Shown piece by piece: positions 8,533 to 19,300 of a DNA stretch of 64,000 nucleotides. The stretch spans positions 1 through 64,000 of the forward strand of contig NZ_AP026869.1 in the NCBI RefSeq assembly GCF_026000115.1, in the 5' to 3' direction. The stretch is from Aureispira anguillae. GTDB lineage: Bacteria > Bacteroidota > Bacteroidia > Chitinophagales > Saprospiraceae. The first letter of the stretch is position 1. Each line of letters starts with the position of its first letter. The notes under the pieces were generated by a model. The model saw only the letters and a list, made by a program, of their open reading frames with translations. It searched no databases and was not told where the DNA came from. The position numbers were made by a program, and so were the translations under genes.

Positions 8533-8806
8533 AAACAAGAGAAATTGCCCACGCTATTTACTTTTAGTTTGATTTTCTAAAAAATAACCTATTGTTTTTC
8601 AGTATAGACTAAAATCCTTTTGAATCAGCCAAATTAAATACTTTTCATGCTTCTTTTGACGACCCTTTTTTGATACAGTAAAAGACTGTAAATCGAATTT
8701 AATTCATTCTCAAAATCATAACCTATATTAAAGCTTATTTTGGGAATGTAAAAAAATGTATAAAAGAAAAGATAATCAAAATCGGCATGGGGAATTTCTC
8801 TCGTTT
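8533..8806. mobile_element. MITE-like element with Tn3-type inverted ends
   Basis: A 274-bp stretch with no gene, bounded by inverted 22-mers at 8533-8554 and 8785-8806 that agree at 19 of 22 positions. The core AGAGAAATT-CCCA is shared with the solo end at 37571-37594 and resembles the 26-bp ends of the transposon at 32564-36543 (GAGAAtTTGCCCACG). It is best read as a non-autonomous derivative mobilised by a Tn3-family transposase. No clear 5-bp target duplication was found. Confidence 0.5.
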
Positions 8807-8940
8807 AGGTCGTTATGACCTTTACTTATAGCTTTGATTTTTAAAGATAGCGAATAGGGTAGGATTGAAGTGTAGGCATCCCAAGAGAAGCAACCGTTAG
8901 TTAAGAGAAAAAATATTATATTAGATAAAAACTAACGAAA

Positions 8941-9234
8941 ATGAAGAGGAGTAAATTTAGCACAGCTCAAAAAGCAAAGATATTAGCAGAGCATGACGGC
9001 GGAAAAAGTGTAACGGATTTATGCCGTCAATACCAAATTAGTGCAGCTACGTTGTATAAATGGAAAAAGGACTATGAAGATAGTCAAGATGAAGATAAAC
9101 GAAGAATAAAGGAATTAGAGGCAGAAAATGTTCGTTTAAAAAAGATGTATGCTAATTTAAGTATCGATCATGAGATACTTCAAGAAGGTTATGCAATGGT
9201 AAAAAAGTTCCAAGCCCAAAAGAACAAGAAATGA
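8941..9234 (+). CDS. IS3-family transposase OrfA
   Basis: A 97-aa helix-turn-helix protein of the IS3/IS911 OrfA type. KRSKFSTAQKAKIL and YQISAATLYKWKKDY form the HTH, and a short leucine-zipper-like coiled coil follows (ELEAENVRLKKMYANL). It binds the inverted repeats. The stop overlaps the orfB start (ATGA), and a slippery A AAA AAG heptamer lies in frame at 9201-9207, so it is also the N-terminus of the OrfAB fusion. Confidence 0.93.
   Translation: MKRSKFSTAQKAKILAEHDGGKSVTDLCRQYQISAATLYKWKKDYEDSQDEDKRRIKELEAENVRLKKMYANLSIDHEILQEGYAMVKKFQAQKNKK
9201..9207 (+). promoter_or_regulatory. Programmed -1 frameshift site
   Basis: The heptamer A AAA AAG is in the orfA phase (GTA AAA AAG). After a -1 slip the frame reads GTT CCA AGC CCA AAA GAA CAA GAA ATG with no stop and enters orfB. 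The predicted OrfAB transposase is 375 aa. Confidence 0.75.
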
Positions 9235-10067
9235 TATTGGATTGCTTGTCAAAAGAATACAGCATTCGTCGTACTTGTGTTGTTTTGGGCTTACGCCGTC
9301 AGACATATTATAGTCGTAAATCAGGTCATCGCCCAGAAGAAAAGGATGAAGAAATAGTGGATTTACTACATCAGTTAACAAAACGTTTTGTATCATGGGG
9401 CTTTTGGAAAATTTATCACTATTTGAGAAATCAAGGCTATGCCTATAATCATAAGAGAATTTATCGTATATGGTGTATAGAGGGTTTAAATTTACGTTTA
9501 CCGCCCAAACGCAAGAGGATTTATCGAAAATATCAACAACTTTTGGCTCCTAAAGAAGTCAACAAAGGTTGGGCTATGGATTTTCTAAGTGATTGGGTTG
9601 TTAGCCCAACTAATCATCGTATACGAATTATCAATATTATGGATGAAGGTTCTCGCCGAGCCTTATGGACAGAAGCTCATCATAATATTTCAGCTAAAAA
9701 GCTAATAGAGGTTTTGGAGAAAGTGATAGAATATCGTGGAAAACCATCTTATATTCGTTGTGACAATGGTCCTGAGTTTATTTCAGAAAAGCTCAAATTG
9801 TGGGCAAATAAACATGATATTGAATTGAAATTCATCCAACCAGGAAAGCCATCTCAGAATGGTTTGATTGAGCGTTTGAATAAAACATTGAGAGCCGAAT
9901 GTTTGAACTTATGCTGGTTTCAATCTCTAGAAGAATTAAATGAAGAAATACAGGTTTGGAGTCAGATTTATAATCTAGAACGACCTCATAAGAACTTAGG
10001 TAATATTACCCCAGATTCTTTTGAGATTCTAAATCAGAAACTCTACTTTTTAGCGGTTGCTGCTTAG
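9231..10067 (+). CDS. IS3-family transposase OrfB (DDE integrase)
   Basis: A 278-aa catalytic subunit with an rve integrase core. The first Asp is in WAMDFLSDWV (near 114). The second is in IRCDNGPEF (near 178). The Glu is in QNGLIERLNKTLRAECL (near 213), giving the spaced D-D(35)E pattern. An N-terminal HTH_21-like region (VDLLHQLTKRFVSWGFWKI) precedes it. The stop codon lies inside IRR. Probably functional, mainly as the frameshifted OrfAB product. Confidence 0.94.
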   Translation: MILDCLSKEYSIRRTCVVLGLRRQTYYSRKSGHRPEEKDEEIVDLLHQLTKRFVSWGFWKIYHYLRNQGYAYNHKRIYRIWCIEGLNLRLPPKRKRIYRKYQQLLAPKEVNKGWAMDFLSDWVVSPTNHRIRIINIMDEGSRRALWTEAHHNISAKKLIEVLEKVIEYRGKPSYIRCDNGPEFISEKLKLWANKHDIELKFIQPGKPSQNGLIERLNKTLRAECLNLCWFQSLEELNEEIQVWSQIYNLERPHKNLGNITPDSFEILNQKLYFLAVAA

Positions 10068-10083
10068 GGGAAGCCTACAGAAG

Positions 10084-10629
10084 GATCCCCTCTTTTTGTT
10101 ACTCCATAGATCAAGGAATGACGCATAAGTATCACTTGCATTTAATTACGCTATATCGTTGGATAAACTTATTGTTACTTTTTTGTTAACATAAATAAAC
10201 AACTAAGTTGGTCAGTGTTCTGGATGAGTTTATCCATCTCTAGTGGAGTTTTAAGGTTATAAATTAAAAATAAATAAAGTGTATATTTTTAATTTATTTA
10301 AAAAATATACACTTGTGTTTTCTATATATTTATTTTAGTTTTGCGGTATTAATCATATATGAACTCATTTTAATTGAAAAGAGTATATGTTTTTTATAAA
10401 AAACAAAACTTATGAACGTCTTGTTGTAACAACAATCTTTTGACAAGCTTCAATCAAAATACACCAATGACCAAGGTTACAATTTAGCATTTATGAAAAA
10501 AACAGGTAAACGTATTTGTTTAATTTAATAAGTAGGAACTTTTTTCCTATAAAAATAGTTTTCGTAATTTATATCATTTACTAATTACTAAACCATTTAA
10601 TTCCTCCAATCAAAGAACAACATCTATCT
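10084..10629. other. Intergenic region with 14-bp hairpin
   Basis: About 545 bp between the IS and the RHS operon, with no credible gene. A perfect 14-bp inverted repeat (10277-10290 and 10301-10314, AAGTGTATATTTTT) encloses a 10-nt AT loop. It may be a terminator or a binding site. The operon promoter should lie in the last 150 bp, but I could not assign it with confidence. Confidence 0.5.
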
Positions 10630-11085
10630 ATGTTCAAAAAAGCAATATTAATGAGTGTTTTGGCACTCATTTTAAAAACACCCCAGATCCAAGCACAGGA
10701 TACCTTAAAAATTCTCAACTCTTTTATTCTATTGGAATTAGATTCAACAAGTACCCATGCCCCACCTCCCAATGCCAATGCAAATAGTTTAAATAGTATT
10801 AGTTTTTGTGTAAAAGTCGTTGCTCTATTTTCGGACACTTCAGATATTGATAGTATTCATATAAAGGTAGGCAGAAATGCAGGAAGTGGCAATGTAGCAA
10901 ATGTTAGTTTTGCTTATAAGGGAGGAAATATTTCACCTACATTACCTGAATTTGATCCTAATGAACAAGGTTTTTGCATTTGTGTAGCACCTTCAGTACA
11001 TAATGCTCATCGATTGTTTTTAGAAATTTGGGCAGATGATAAATCAGGGAATAGCACGCCTCCTTACAGGATGCAAGTAAACTAA
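10630..11085 (+). CDS. Small secreted protein at head of RHS operon
   Basis: A 151-aa protein with a signal peptide (hydrophobic residues 5-18, cleavage likely after QIQAQ). The mature part has a segment of Ser/Asn/Pro (TSTHAPPPNANANS) and a beta-rich remainder with two cysteines near the end (GFCICVAP). I do not recognise a family. It is the first gene on this strand before the long operon and is separated from the LamG gene by 87 bp, so it may belong to the same unit. Confidence 0.6.
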   Translation: MFKKAILMSVLALILKTPQIQAQDTLKILNSFILLELDSTSTHAPPPNANANSLNSISFCVKVVALFSDTSDIDSIHIKVGRNAGSGNVANVSFAYKGGNISPTLPEFDPNEQGFCICVAPSVHNAHRLFLEIWADDKSGNSTPPYRMQVN

Positions 11086-11172
11086 TTAACCATTTCAAAA
11101 GAACGTACATTAACCCTAGATAAGGCTAAGCACCTAAATATTGTTGCATCAACCTTTTAATAGAATAACAAC

Positions 11173-12246
11173 ATGAAAAAACTCATTATAAGCTCCTTTT
11201 TGGTGTTTATGTCTTTGACACCCTTTGCTCAAGTACCGACCAATGGCTTGGTAGCGGAATATCTTTTTTCAAATGGATCCTACGATGATACGAACCCGAA
11301 TGGTTATGGACCGAATAATGCGACAGCTCCCTCAACTGTTGTTAATACATTAGATCGTTTTGGAAATCCCAATAGTGCTAAAGATCTAGCAGGGATACAT
11401 GCTTATACAACAGGAGCAACCCACATTTCATTAGGTTCAGCTGCTGTATTAAAACCAAGAGCAGCCACAATAAGTATTTGGGTAAATGTAGATCAACTAT
11501 CAACAAGTGGCTGGGGGTATGCTTTTAATCCAATTATTTTGGCAACCAACACTTTATCGCCAGGTAGTTATATGGAGGCTTATTCATTGTATGTAGTGAT
11601 GTCGAATCGAAAATTATTGACCTTAACCACTCGACCCAATCCCAGAAAACAAACCTTATTTTATGCAGGAAGTGTTCCCGATGACAGTTGGCATCACTAT
11701 GTAATGGCGTATAATGATGATACATTAAAATCATATATAGACGGTGTTTTAATAGGTTCCCAATATAAAGGGTACAATAGTGCAGGTACTTTTTCCAATG
11801 AAACAGTTCGAGTAGGGAGTTCTTTGAACTGGTCTAATAACAGGGCATTAGATGGAGCAGTAGACGATATCCGAATTTATAATCGTGTTTTATCGTTTTC
11901 AGAGATACAATCATTGTATACAGAAGCTAATCCTAATCAGCCAGTTATTTATGCAGAACCTCAACAAGAATTAGATGGGGGGTATGTACAGTTAGAAGAT
12001 GATAAATTAAGGATTAAATTCAATCAAGACTATGCTGTAAGTGGAGGGGGAGAAACAATTAATTATAAAATTTATAAATGGGATCGAACCATTTATTCAG
12101 GCTCTTTTACAGCTAGTTATGGGATTAATTGGAAAGAACTTGATTTATCGAGTTTTAATCTCAGCAATAATGAACATTATACGATAAAATTTGAGGCGAA
12201 TAAGGGAGAGCAATACATTTTACGATTTAAAACAAAATCGATTTAA
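11173..12246 (+). CDS. Secreted LamG/concanavalin-like domain protein
   Basis: A 357-aa secreted protein. The signal peptide ends TPFAQ near residue 20. Residues about 25-255 form a LamG-type jelly roll: GLVAEYLFSNGS at the start, ISIWVNV, WHHYVMAYNDDTLKSYIDG, and DGAVDDIRIYNRVLS at the end, all typical of the LamG_3 family. The C-terminal 100 residues are a beta domain I cannot name. Such domains bind carbohydrates or proteins at the cell surface. Its stop is 2 bp from the next start, so it is in one operon with the Skp-like and RHS genes. Confidence 0.8.
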   Translation: MKKLIISSFLVFMSLTPFAQVPTNGLVAEYLFSNGSYDDTNPNGYGPNNATAPSTVVNTLDRFGNPNSAKDLAGIHAYTTGATHISLGSAAVLKPRAATISIWVNVDQLSTSGWGYAFNPIILATNTLSPGSYMEAYSLYVVMSNRKLLTLTTRPNPRKQTLFYAGSVPDDSWHHYVMAYNDDTLKSYIDGVLIGSQYKGYNSAGTFSNETVRVGSSLNWSNNRALDGAVDDIRIYNRVLSFSEIQSLYTEANPNQPVIYAEPQQELDGGYVQLEDDKLRIKFNQDYAVSGGGETINYKIYKWDRTIYSGSFTASYGINWKELDLSSFNLSNNEHYTIKFEANKGEQYILRFKTKSI

Positions 12247-12248
12247 AA

Positions 12249-12752
12249 ATGAAATACATATGGATACTGATCCCAGTAATTGGAGTGAATGTTTTGATAG
12301 GAACAATAGTTTACAATACGATTCCCAAAACGGCTTTTGTAGATAATCAGCAATTATTTGATGCCTTTCAAGGGCGTAAAGAGTTAGAAAATAAACTACA
12401 ACAAGAGTCAAATGCTCGAAAATCTGCCTTAGATTCTTTGGGTTTGCAAATACAAGTATTACAACAACAAAGAACAATAGATGAAATTACGCAACAGCGT
12501 TTGAATCGAATGATGCATCAGTACCAACAGACGAACCAAGAATACCAAGGTCATTATCAACAAAAAAGTCAAGAATATACGGAAGCGATTTGGAAGCAAA
12601 TTTCTCAATACACCTTAGAATATGGCAAAAGCAAGGGCTATGATTACGTATTTGGAATAGCAGGACAAGGCTCATTAATGTATGGAAAACCTCAATACAA
12701 TATTACACAGGATGTTATACAATATATCAATTCAAAATATGCAGGGAATTAA
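12249..12752 (+). CDS. Skp/OmpH-like periplasmic chaperone
   Basis: A 167-aa protein with an N-terminal membrane segment or signal (residues 4-23), followed by the Skp/OmpH layout. A short strand (TAFVDNQQLFDAFQGRKEL) leads into a long Gln/Glu-rich coiled coil (about 45-125). The family-typical ending follows: YTLEYGKSKGYDYVFGIAG. Skp chaperones hold unfolded outer-membrane proteins in the periplasm. Placed 2 bp after the LamG gene and overlapping the lipoprotein gene, it looks like a dedicated chaperone for the giant secreted proteins downstream (inference). Confidence 0.75.
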   Translation: MKYIWILIPVIGVNVLIGTIVYNTIPKTAFVDNQQLFDAFQGRKELENKLQQESNARKSALDSLGLQIQVLQQQRTIDEITQQRLNRMMHQYQQTNQEYQGHYQQKSQEYTEAIWKQISQYTLEYGKSKGYDYVFGIAGQGSLMYGKPQYNITQDVIQYINSKYAGN

Positions 12753-13347
12753 ATATTTGTGGTTGATTTTTATTTTTTATGGTTTCTTGAGTTGTACCAA
12801 CGAAACACTGGCTCCGTCAGAATATGTTCAATGGGTGAGTGAAGAGGAGAATGGTTTACTAAAGCGAAAAGAAATTTATCCACTAAAAATAGAAGCCCAA
12901 TATAAACCTATTCCATTTGTCATTGCCAATGAAGAACAAACGAATGATATATCTAAATATAAATACATAGAAAGAGAGAAGAAATTAAAAGGGCTGCAAT
13001 ATTACACGCTTAAGTTAGGTATTAGTGATGCTACTTATAACATAACTAATTTTGGAGTAGAAGATGAAATTCAGCGACAGGATCGACTTAGTTATTTTTC
13101 TTTTGCAATGCAAAACGATATTAAACTAGTTGAATCAGGGGATACTTTATCTTGTAAATTATTCCATTTTGAGCGTTCTTACGATTTGAGCCCATATCGA
13201 ACATTTGTATTAGGTTTTAAACAACCACAAACGGATGAAATTGTAGATAAGACTTTAATTCTGGATTTACCTTTTTTTAAAACAGGACCAATAAAACTAA
13301 ACTATAAAAAATCAGATTTGGAAGCCATTCCAAACCTAAAATTGTAA
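12739..13347 (+). CDS. Putative lipoprotein in RHS operon
   Basis: A 202-aa predicted lipoprotein. I start it at ATG 12739 because MQGIKYLWLIFIFYGFLSC gives a proper lipoprotein signal with a lipobox cysteine at residue 19; an upstream in-frame ATG would bury the signal. It overlaps the Skp-like gene by 14 bp. The mature part is beta-rich with no recognised domain. It is followed 10 bp later by the 2226-aa gene. A role in anchoring or surface presentation of that protein is a guess from position. Confidence 0.65.
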   Translation: MQGIKYLWLIFIFYGFLSCTNETLAPSEYVQWVSEEENGLLKRKEIYPLKIEAQYKPIPFVIANEEQTNDISKYKYIEREKKLKGLQYYTLKLGISDATYNITNFGVEDEIQRQDRLSYFSFAMQNDIKLVESGDTLSCKLFHFERSYDLSPYRTFVLGFKQPQTDEIVDKTLILDLPFFKTGPIKLNYKKSDLEAIPNLKL

Positions 13348-13357
13348 GTATACGACT

Positions 13358-16300
13358 ATGAGTAAAGCAAGAACAATGCAACGAATAGCATGTTTTTTTC
13401 TGGTATTAATGATCAATCAAATTGTATTTCCTGTTGCAGCACTTGCATTAACAGCAGGACCTTCCCAACCAGAATATACGACATTTGCTCCAGCAGGAAC
13501 AACTGAAATGGTGAACTTATTTTCAGGCGATTTCAATTATAATATTCCATTATTAGAAGTACCAGGTTCCAATGGAGGGTACCCAATTAATCTATTTTAT
13601 AATTCTGTAAGTAGTGTTGATCAAGAAGCAAGTTGGACAGGATTAGGATGGAACATCAATATAGGGTCAATGGGACGCTCTATGAGAGGCTTACCAGATG
13701 ATTTTAATGGAGAAAAAGTTTCTAGAAAATTGGATGCTCGAAGAAGTGAAACTACCCGAGTTGGAGTGTCTGGAGGAGTAGAGATAGGTGGAATTGATCT
13801 GGCTAAGAGTTTACAGATGAGTTTGGGTTTTTCACTAGGAATAAACTATGTATATAATAATTATAAAGGAGCAGGTGTGAGTATTGACCCAATGATTAAT
13901 TTAGGACTTTCTGTCTCTGGATCAAAAACTTACACTTACAAGCCAAACTTAAGTCTGGGGATGAAGATAAGTACGATAGATGCTGCATCTGCCAATATAG
14001 GTTTTTCATTAGGAAGAGAAAAGAGCGAGACAAATAAAAAAGTCAATGAGAATATAGCAGCTGTAGCTCTAAATTTTAATGCTGTAGATGGTTTATCTTC
14101 CTTGTATGTTGGTAGCGAACGCCTTAGGATTAATGGAAATATTTCTTTTTCCAAAAAATCTTATACTCCCCCAGTATCTAGACCATGGACTGGATCTAGT
14201 TTTTTATGGGATTTAAGTTTTATGGGAGGAGGAACAGTGGTATATGGTAAGTGGGGAATCTCTGGTTCTTACAGTACGGAAAGTTTTGAAGATGCAGGTA
14301 ATTGGATAGGACAAGCAGCTTATGGGTACAATTATATGCAGAATGCAAAAGTAGATAACTTACTGGATTTTAATCGTGAAAAAGATGGTGTCGTGCATCG
14401 ATATCAACGATATTTAGCAAATCCAATCATGACTTATGATGTTTATAATGTAGCAGGTCAAGGTATATCTGGTGTATTTAGACCTCATCGTTCAGATTAT
14501 GGTTTTTTAAATGATCCAGGATTACATTATCACATACCTGGTGGCTCTTTTGGAGGAGAGGGAGGAGTTCTTTGGGAATTTGGATTTAACGGAGCTTATA
14601 ACTGGAAAGATGTTCATGTAAGTAGCTGGCCTTATATTAGTTGGGTTGATTTTAAGGAGCAACAAGATAATAGTTTATTTGAGCCATTTTATTATAAAAT
14701 GGAAGGAGATGTAAGTGCAGAAAAAGAATCTACTTACGATTATTTAGGTACAGGAGATTCTAAGAACCAACCAATGCGTCTAAAAAGAGAAGGATTTGAT
14801 TATGACAAGTGGCAAGGAGGAGAGTTATTAGCAGAAAAGAACGATGGTTCAGGGAATCCATGGTATAACAATGGTGGTTATGAAACAAAGGTACAATGGA
14901 ATCAAGATAAAAACCACAGAGCAAATAGAAAGCCAAGAAATGTATCTATTCAACAAATCACCAATTCAGAACTATTAGATATTCAAGGAGATGAAGTATT
15001 AAATGAATATGACATTAAATATTACGATGAGACGTCAAGTAGCGGAGCTAAAAATAAGACTACTTATGCCAATGCTCCTACTTCCGATTTGTCTCGCCCA
15101 TTTAATCACCAAAATGCTGGATTTAGTATTTTAGGTCAAGATGGAGTTCGTTGGAATTATGCTTTGCCTGTTATGAATAACGACCAAATAGAAGCAAAAT
15201 TTAGTGTAGCACCGTTGGATAATTGTTCGAAGAGAGTAGCCGTGAAAATGGTTGATGGAGATAGAGATAGTATAGACTATAAACCAAGTGACAATACACT
15301 TCGATCAAATGATTATATCGATGAACAGCGCCTTCCAGCTTATGCTCATACCTATTTATTAACATCGGTTTTAGGTAATGATTATGCAGATATAGACAAT
15401 ACACCAGGACCCTCAGATGGAGATGCAGGTTATTGGATGAGAACAAATTATGTAAAACTTTCTAATAATTATCAATGGAGAGCACCTTTTGTTGATGCCC
15501 ATTATCTTCAAGGATTTCAAAACAATGTAATGGATGATTTAGGGGCGTTCACCTGGGGAAATAGGGAAGTTTATCTACCGGCTTCTATAGAAACGAATAC
15601 ACACATTGCTTATTTTGAAGTATCTAGGAGATATGATGCTCGCGGAGCTCAGCATTACATACAGAATAGTACAGATGCAACAACTAATAAAGTAGGTGCT
15701 TTTTCTTATAAGTTAGATAGGATTTTATTGTACTCTAAAAAAGAAATTTCGGACAAGGGACTAGCAAATGCTTCAACCTTAAAAACAGTAAACTTTACCT
15801 ATGATTACAGTTTGTGTAAAAATGCATTAAATAATGATAATACAGCAACTATAAGTAGTGCTGAAAATGCTAATATTAAAAATCTAAATACCGCAAGCCC
15901 TCTAGGAAAGTTAACTTTAAAAGAGGTTTATTTTACCTATGAAGATAATGATCGAGGAGAATTGTCGCCTTATGTTTTTGAATACAATCCTTATAATCCC
16001 AATTATACAGATGATCAGACAGATCGTTGGGGCGTTTATCGAGAAAATTATCTTCAGTCAGGATATAATACTTGTGATAATATGAACTTGCCCTATACCA
16101 AACAAGATCCTTCTTATAAAGCTGAATTAGACCAGCAAATTTCTGCCTGGCATTTAGAAAAAATTAAAATGCCATCAGGAGCGACTTTAAATATTGATAT
16201 GGAACGAGATGACTATGCTTATGTGCAAGATGCTAAGGCAACTCGTATGTTTAATATTACATCAACCCATAAAACGACTCCGAACCAGAATTTGCTAGTG

Positions 16301-19300
16301 TCTTATGATCCTAGTGATGACGACCGTTATTTACAATTTCAATTAGAACACCCTATTTCTACAAGTTCTTCTAATGCGCAAGAACAATTAAATGAATACA
16401 TTGAAGATTTGCCAGAAGCTAGTCGAGAAGGCGTGAATTATAAACAATTGTATTATAAGGTACTTATTAACTTGCGCAACAATACCAATGAAACATGGGA
16501 ATATGTTCCTGGATATGCTGAGATTGATAAAAATAGTGATCACTCGGATGCAATAGAGTTTGTTCCTCCAACATCAGGAACTAATTATACGCATGCAAGA
16601 ATACGACTTAAACGTTCTCGTCTTCATTCTAAATGGAAGCAGCATCACCCCATTTCAATGAGAGCACTGAAGTTTTTGAAAGATAAATTACCAGATCAAA
16701 TGTTAGCTGCTGATTTAGGAGGACCTCCAAATGCGCTGACAAATTTAGACCAAATGGGAGAGAGTATAAAGGCTTTGTTTTCAGGTTATTTTGATTATGG
16801 TTTGGTAAGCGAAGGTTTTTCTAAGCATATTCAACTAGGAAAATCATTTATCCGATTGAACACACCAGATAAGATTCAATATGGAGGAGGAGCAAGAGTC
16901 AAAAAAATACAGTTAGATGATGGTTGGAATCCTAATGAGACTTCAACCTTAGGAGTTGTCTATGACTATACAACTAAGGATGAAAATGGAGCGGTTGTAT
17001 CTAGTGGAGTTTTAGAAAATGAAGTTGCGAATGGTTATGACGAATGTGCAATTAGATGGGCTGTAGTACAGGAAGAAGTGAGAGACAACCAAGTAAAAGA
17101 TATTCATGATTATTTATATCCAATGAACGAAGCGTATCATCCTGGTTCTAGTGTAGGATATAGTAAAGTTACTGTTCGAAGTTTAGCTTCAAATTATGCT
17201 TTAGAAGCTTCTAAAGCAAATGATCCAAGTGCTTACTTAGCTAGTTTTAATTTACCTGAAGGTTTTGGGACTACAGGGGAAACAGTTTATGAATACTATA
17301 CGGCAAAAGATTTTCCTGTATTTACTAGTAAGACAAGTTTAGATGATACAGAAAATAATCCTTGGCTATCCATGTTTATTCAGTTGCTAACAATGACTAG
17401 ATATGATCATTATACAGGAACTCAAGGCTATAGTATTGAGTTGAATGATATGCATGGGAAAACCAAAAAGATCTCTACCTATGGTCAGAAAAAAGATGGA
17501 AGGATGTCTGATGAACTATTGACAAAAGTAGAGTATAAATATAAAACTAAAAAAGTTGTTGATTTCAAAAGGGGTAAGCCTAATCAAGAAATAGCTGTTT
17601 TGGATAGTGAAGCAAAAGTATTAGTCTCTGATAATCCTGAAGGAAATGCTCTAACGGAAACACAATTAATAGGTGTTGATTATGACTTTTTCATTGATGG
17701 GCGAGAATTTTTACAAACGTCAGGTGCTGCTGGTCTTGCCTTTAACACTGATGGAATATTATGGTGGCCCTTTCCATTTCCTTGGCCACAGTACAACTAT
17801 CATGAAAATAGAGCTAGGACATCAGTAGCGAATAAAATTATTAAACGAACAGGGATATTGGAAGAGGTGCAAGCCTTTGATGGACAAGCCACAATAATCA
17901 CTAAAAATCAGGTGTTTGATAACCAAACAGGTTCTCCTTTGTTGGCTACAGTTGATAATCAGTTAGGTGGTGAAATTTATAATTATAGTGTTCCTGCATA
18001 TATGGCGCATGATAGGATGGGAGCTGCAGCAAAGAATTGGGGCATTGTATTTGAAGATGTGCGTTTTGATGCGTCTCCTGTTTCATCAACAGGATATTAT
18101 CAAGTTCAAACGAATTATAACCACCCCAATCATGAACAGTGGTATGAAGGGGATGAATTCATTATCGCTGCTGGATTCAAAAAATCCAAAGCCATTTATA
18201 TGGGGCAATTGTATAATGATGCTGTAACGCCTACTAAGTCGCATCAATTTGATGTTTTAGATCCTAGTATTATGACTGGCTCAGCTCCAATCAAGGTTAC
18301 ATTAAAAAATATTCGTTCTGGTAATAGAAATTTAGTTGGAGCAACAATAGCACAATACAGTACTGTTGATACAGATGGTTCTGGAACCGCAAATCCTTTA
18401 ACGAATCGAACGATTACAAATATTGTAGTCCCTGAGGTAGTTGAGATAACAGTGGCTAATAATCAAGCAAGTTTAGTGGCAACAAATATGAGCGCCCCTA
18501 TTACTCAATCAAAGGTAAATCATGTTTTGTCGGCATCTGGAGCTACCTTTTCAGATGATTGGACATTAGATAATACTAACTATTGTTTAGACTTAGCATC
18601 AAAAAATCCATTTATAAAAGGAACGAAAGGGGTATGGAGAGCCCAAAATAGTTATTCTTATATAAATGATAGAAAACAAGAATATTTATCAGGTCAAGAT
18701 CATGATAATGAGGTCGATATTCGAAAATCAGGTACAGTAGACGCTGTATCGTTATTCAATTGGAAAAATCCATTTATAGAATATTCTAGTGAAAATCGAT
18801 GGATTCGTACACAGGATATTACCAAATATCAGATTGGAGGTACGCCTGTTGAATCTCGTGATGTATTGGGAACCTATCAAGCAACGCTATATGGCTATAG
18901 GAATGATTTAGTTATTGCTCAAGGTGTTAATACCCAATATTATGAAATAGGATTTGAAGGATTTGAAGAGGCAAATCAAAGAGGGCTATTAAATGATATT
19001 TCAAATACAACTGAAACACTTAATAGTGGTCATTTAGACTTTTTACCTAAATCTACTTCTTGTATTGCTACGAATGCAGAGCAACATGAAAACTATAAAT
19101 TGACTTATCCTATGGCTAAACCTACTAACAATAAATCTTATATATTAGTCCGAAAAGCATATGATACGACCAATCCTATACAGTTAGATGCTACTTTACA
19201 TTTAAAAGGGCTAAATAAAAAACAAATCGTTAATGGAAAAATTATTAACCAATACCCTCTGAATGTCACAGGAAGTCAACGTTTTAAGGCTCCAGGGTTA

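Larger units (their letters stand above)
8871..10079 (+). mobile_element. Complete IS3-family insertion sequence
   Basis: A 1209-bp element with 26-bp imperfect inverted repeats: IRL 8871-8896 begins TGTAGGCATCCC, and IRR 10054-10079 in reverse complement begins TGTAGGCTTCCC. Both finish with AGCAACCG. A 4-bp direct repeat GAAG flanks it at 8867-8870 and 10080-10083. It carries orfA and orfB in the usual -1 arrangement. Intact ends and target duplication indicate a fairly recent insertion. Confidence 0.93.
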
